From assembly GCA_031411575.1 (NCBI GenBank), contig JANOBJ010000107.1, forward strand, positions 1 to 16,046: 16,046 nt of DNA. Direction: 5' to 3'. Shown here in pieces: positions 14,583 through 16,046 of this stretch. How positions within the stretch are numbered: the stretch's first letter is position 1; every line of letters starts with the position of its first letter. A program made the translations under genes and the position numbers. This DNA is from JANOBJ01 sp031411575. Its GTDB lineage: Bacteria; Pseudomonadota; Gammaproteobacteria; Burkholderiales; Burkholderiaceae_C. The notes beneath the pieces were generated by a model, which was not told the DNA's origin, searched no databases, and saw only the letters and a list, made by a program, of their open reading frames with translations.

Positions 14583-14623
14583 ACTACTCTTTGTATAGCA
14601 AGAAATGACCACAGGAAGCGGAC
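14583..14623. repeat. 17-nt palindrome copy 6 with extended flank, at the start of the MBL gene
   Basis: Core actactctttgtatagc (about 14583-14599), with one arm degenerate. From tatagc on it matches the copy at 7141-7170 at 26 of 30 positions. The last part of the match overlaps the first codons of the MBL-fold gene, so the annotated ATG at 14605 is part of the repeat. Positions are good to about one base. Confidence 0.65.
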
Positions 14624-15528
14624 TACCACCCAGTTTGGTTGTTTTTGAGCGTGGCTGGCTGTCTTCCAACAACATCCTGTTCAGGGGCGATATATCCTGT
14701 GCACTGGTCGATTCGGGTTACTCAAGCCACAGCGCGCAGACCGTTGCACTGGTGCAGCACGCGCTCGGCGGGCGCCCGCTGGATGTTCTGCTCAATACCC
14801 ACCTGCACAGCGACCACTGTGGTGGCAACGCCGCCTTGCAGGCTCAGTACCCTTCTCTGCAGACGCTCATTCCGCCGGGACTTGCGCCCCATGTAGCAAA
14901 CTGGGACCCCGTGGCGCTGACCTACGAGCCCACCGGTCAATATTGCCCTGCTTTCCGATTTGACGGTCTGCTGCAATCAGGGCATGAGGTTGTGCTGGGT
15001 GGTTCTGCATGGCAGGTGCACAGCGCGCCAGGACATGACCCGCACTCGGTCATCCTGTTCGAGCCGCGTGAGCGCGTGCTGATTTCGGCCGACGCGCTGT
15101 GGGAAAACGGTTTTGGCGTGATTTTCCAGGAGCTGGAAGGCGACAAGGCGTTCGATGAGGTCGCCAAGACGCTCGATTTGATCGAACGCTTGAAGCCACT
15201 GACGGTGATCCCCGGGCACGGCAATGTGTTTTCTGCCGTGGATGGTGCCCTGGCGACTGCGCGCAAACGGCTTGACGGCTTTTTGCGCGATCCGGTCAAA
15301 CACGCCAGACATGCGGCGAAGGTGTTGCTGAAGTTCAAACTGCTGGAGTTGCAGCAACTCCCGCAAGTCGATCTTTCCGCCTGGGCCGCCGCCACACCTT
15401 ACCTGCACATGGTGCAGAAGCGCTTCTTTGCTGAAGCTGATTTGCGCGAATGGGTTGGCGAACTTTCCGATGACCTGGTTCGCTCAGGCGCTGCCCGGCG
15501 TGAGGGTGGCCTCATCCTGAACGCCTAA
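14605..15528 (+). CDS. MBL-fold metallo-hydrolase
   Basis: 307 residues, cytosolic, metallo-beta-lactamase fold. Metal ligands are complete for a two-zinc site: THLHSDHCGG gives H66, H68, D70 and H71; H144 lies in APGHDPHS, D163 in LISADALWE and H205 in VIPGHG. The N-terminal FERGWLSSNNILFRGD and the C-terminal helical region (about 215-290) fit the glyoxalase II/hydrolase-like branch of the superfamily, not antibiotic-resistance lactamases. The true substrate cannot be told. The first six codons lie in a dispersed repeat that also occurs at 7152, so the real start may be that ATG or a nearby alternative; the ribosome site is poor (aagaa). It stands alone after fadD and runs toward the rRNA operon terminator. 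Confidence 0.9.
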   Translation: MTTGSGLPPSLVVFERGWLSSNNILFRGDISCALVDSGYSSHSAQTVALVQHALGGRPLDVLLNTHLHSDHCGGNAALQAQYPSLQTLIPPGLAPHVANWDPVALTYEPTGQYCPAFRFDGLLQSGHEVVLGGSAWQVHSAPGHDPHSVILFEPRERVLISADALWENGFGVIFQELEGDKAFDEVAKTLDLIERLKPLTVIPGHGNVFSAVDGALATARKRLDGFLRDPVKHARHAAKVLLKFKLLELQQLPQVDLSAWAAATPYLHMVQKRFFAEADLREWVGELSDDLVRSGAARREGGLILNA

Positions 15529-15644
15529 CGTCGTTGCAGGTCGTCACAGGCGACCGCCGAGAACTGGCGCGCGGCATTCATTGCCGCAACCTAGCCCAGA
15601 TGGAGTTGACCCACTTCGAAGAGTGATTCTGGAGGCGCAAAAAA
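15529..15644. other. intergenic region between the MBL gene and the rRNA terminator
   Basis: No gene is seen. The only structure is a short hairpin GGTCG/CGACC around 15539-15555, possibly the end of the MBL transcript. A minus-strand frame of 86 codons covering 15544-15804 is antisense to nothing but reads through the 5S gene and is not a gene. Confidence 0.4.
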
Positions 15645-15676
15645 GAAAAAGCCCGATCATTTCTGATCGGGCTTTT
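15640..15676 (-). terminator. intrinsic terminator of the rRNA operon
   Basis: Perfect 9-bp stem GCCCGATCA / TGATCGGGC (15651-15659 and 15664-15672) with a 4-nt loop. On the minus strand it is followed by a long T-rich tract, the complement of aaaaaagaaaaa at about 15640-15650. It lies 12 nt after the 5S 3' end. The plus strand also ends in TTTT, so it may stop transcripts from the MBL gene too. Confidence 0.9.
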
Positions 15677-15688
15677 CCGGCTGTAAGA

Positions 15689-15802
15689 GCCTGACGATGT
15701 CCTACTTTCACACGGGAATCCGCACTATCATCGGCGCAGAGGCGTTTCACTGTCCTGTTCGGGATGGGAAGGAGTGGTACCACCTCGCTATGGTCATCAG
15801 GC
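15689..15802 (-). rRNA. rrf: 5S ribosomal RNA
   Basis: 114 nt, complete. On the minus strand it begins GCCTGATGACCATAGCGAGG and ends ATCGTCAGGC, and the two ends pair as the terminal stem. Internal hallmarks such as TCCCATCCCGAACAGG and GTGTGAAAGTAGG are as expected for a Burkholderiales 5S. It follows the 23S gene after a spacer of about 115 nt. Confidence 0.96.
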
Positions 15803-15917
15803 ATAACTTGGCGTCATGCTGGCTTTTGGCCAACACAACTAATTCATAGAGCAAATCAGCTTATATATTTTGAATGCGTCACTTGGCATAACACCTTGAT
15901 CGACTGATCAAAGTTAT
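15803..15917 (-). other. 23S-5S internal transcribed spacer
   Basis: AT-rich spacer without a tRNA gene. It contains the hairpin TTGATC-GACT-GATCAA (15896-15911) just after the 23S end. A gttatgcc motif recurs on the minus strand near both ends of the spacer, adjacent to the mature RNAs, compatible with processing signals. Confidence 0.75.
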
Positions 15918-16046
15918 AGGGTCAAGCCGCACGAGCAATTAGTATCAGTTAGCTTAACGCATTACTGCGCTTCCACACCTGACCTATCAACGTCCTGGTC
16001 TTGAACGACTCTTTAGGGGGCTCAAGGCCCCGGCAGATCTCATCTT
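15918..16046 (-). rRNA. rrl: 23S ribosomal RNA, 3' end (cut by window edge)
   Basis: On the minus strand the sequence from the window edge reads AAGATGAGATCTGCCGG... and ends ...GGCTTGACCCT, the conserved 3' end of betaproteobacterial 23S rRNA. The segment GGTGTGGAAGCGCAGTAAT is characteristic. The exact 3' end is estimated to within a few bases by comparison with the E. coli pattern. The remainder of the operon lies outside the window. Confidence 0.95.

Noticed and set aside
13694..14629. Minus-strand frame of 311 codons opposite fadD
   Set aside because: FadD motifs on the plus strand are complete; the antisense frame has none.
15544..15804. 86-codon minus-strand frame covering the 5S gene
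   Set aside because: It reads through the 5S rRNA and its terminator; a coding role is not credible.

Overview
The window is about 65% GC and looks like a chromosomal piece of a Burkholderiales betaproteobacterium, most probably Comamonadaceae (Rhodoferax/Polaromonas/Variovorax-like). This rests on the 5S and 23S rRNA sequence, the style of the PhhA, HPPD and FadD proteins, and short AT-rich palindromes that I associate with this family. No phage, plasmid, CRISPR, IS element or tRNA gene was seen.

Layout. (1) 1-1987, plus strand: the 3' part of hppD, then phhA. These are two steps of phenylalanine/tyrosine catabolism, separated by a striking long imperfect hairpin. (2) 2058-7064, plus strand: a tightly packed trio. 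It comprises a class III adenylate cyclase fused to a TolB-like domain and TPRs, a vanadium haloperoxidase/PAP2-type enzyme with eleven N-terminal Gly-Gly-Tyr repeats, and a subtilisin-like (S8) peptidase without signal peptide or pro-domain. The catalytic residues of all three appear intact. This is the most unusual part of the window. (3) 7252-8705, minus strand: a PAS-like/LuxR-type regulator, then a CRP-like regulator that keeps the residues for cAMP binding and TGTGA recognition. It lies convergent to the cyclase trio. (4) 8838-11957, minus strand: a probable three-gene operon of a Tat-signal small subunit, a GMC flavoprotein oxidoreductase and a membrane-anchored alpha/beta hydrolase (lipase type). 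(5) 12026-15528, plus strand: a conserved protein of unknown function, a long-chain acyl-CoA ligase (fadD) and an MBL-fold hydrolase. (6) 15645-16046, minus strand: the end of an rRNA operon (23S 3' end, 5S, strong terminator), facing the MBL gene.

How parts may work together. HPPD and PhhA belong to one catabolic route. The lipase, the GMC oxidoreductase and FadD are compatible with use of lipids, esters or alcohols. The cyclase and the CRP-like protein could form a local cAMP circuit; this is inference from neighbourhood and residues.

Across the window, six copies of a 17-nt spaced palindrome (GCTAY-N7-RTAGC type) are scattered. Four lie inside coding genes and two are intergenic. The two intergenic copies share a longer flanking sequence, which supplies the start codon of the MBL gene. 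There is no stretch over 300 bases without an annotated gene.
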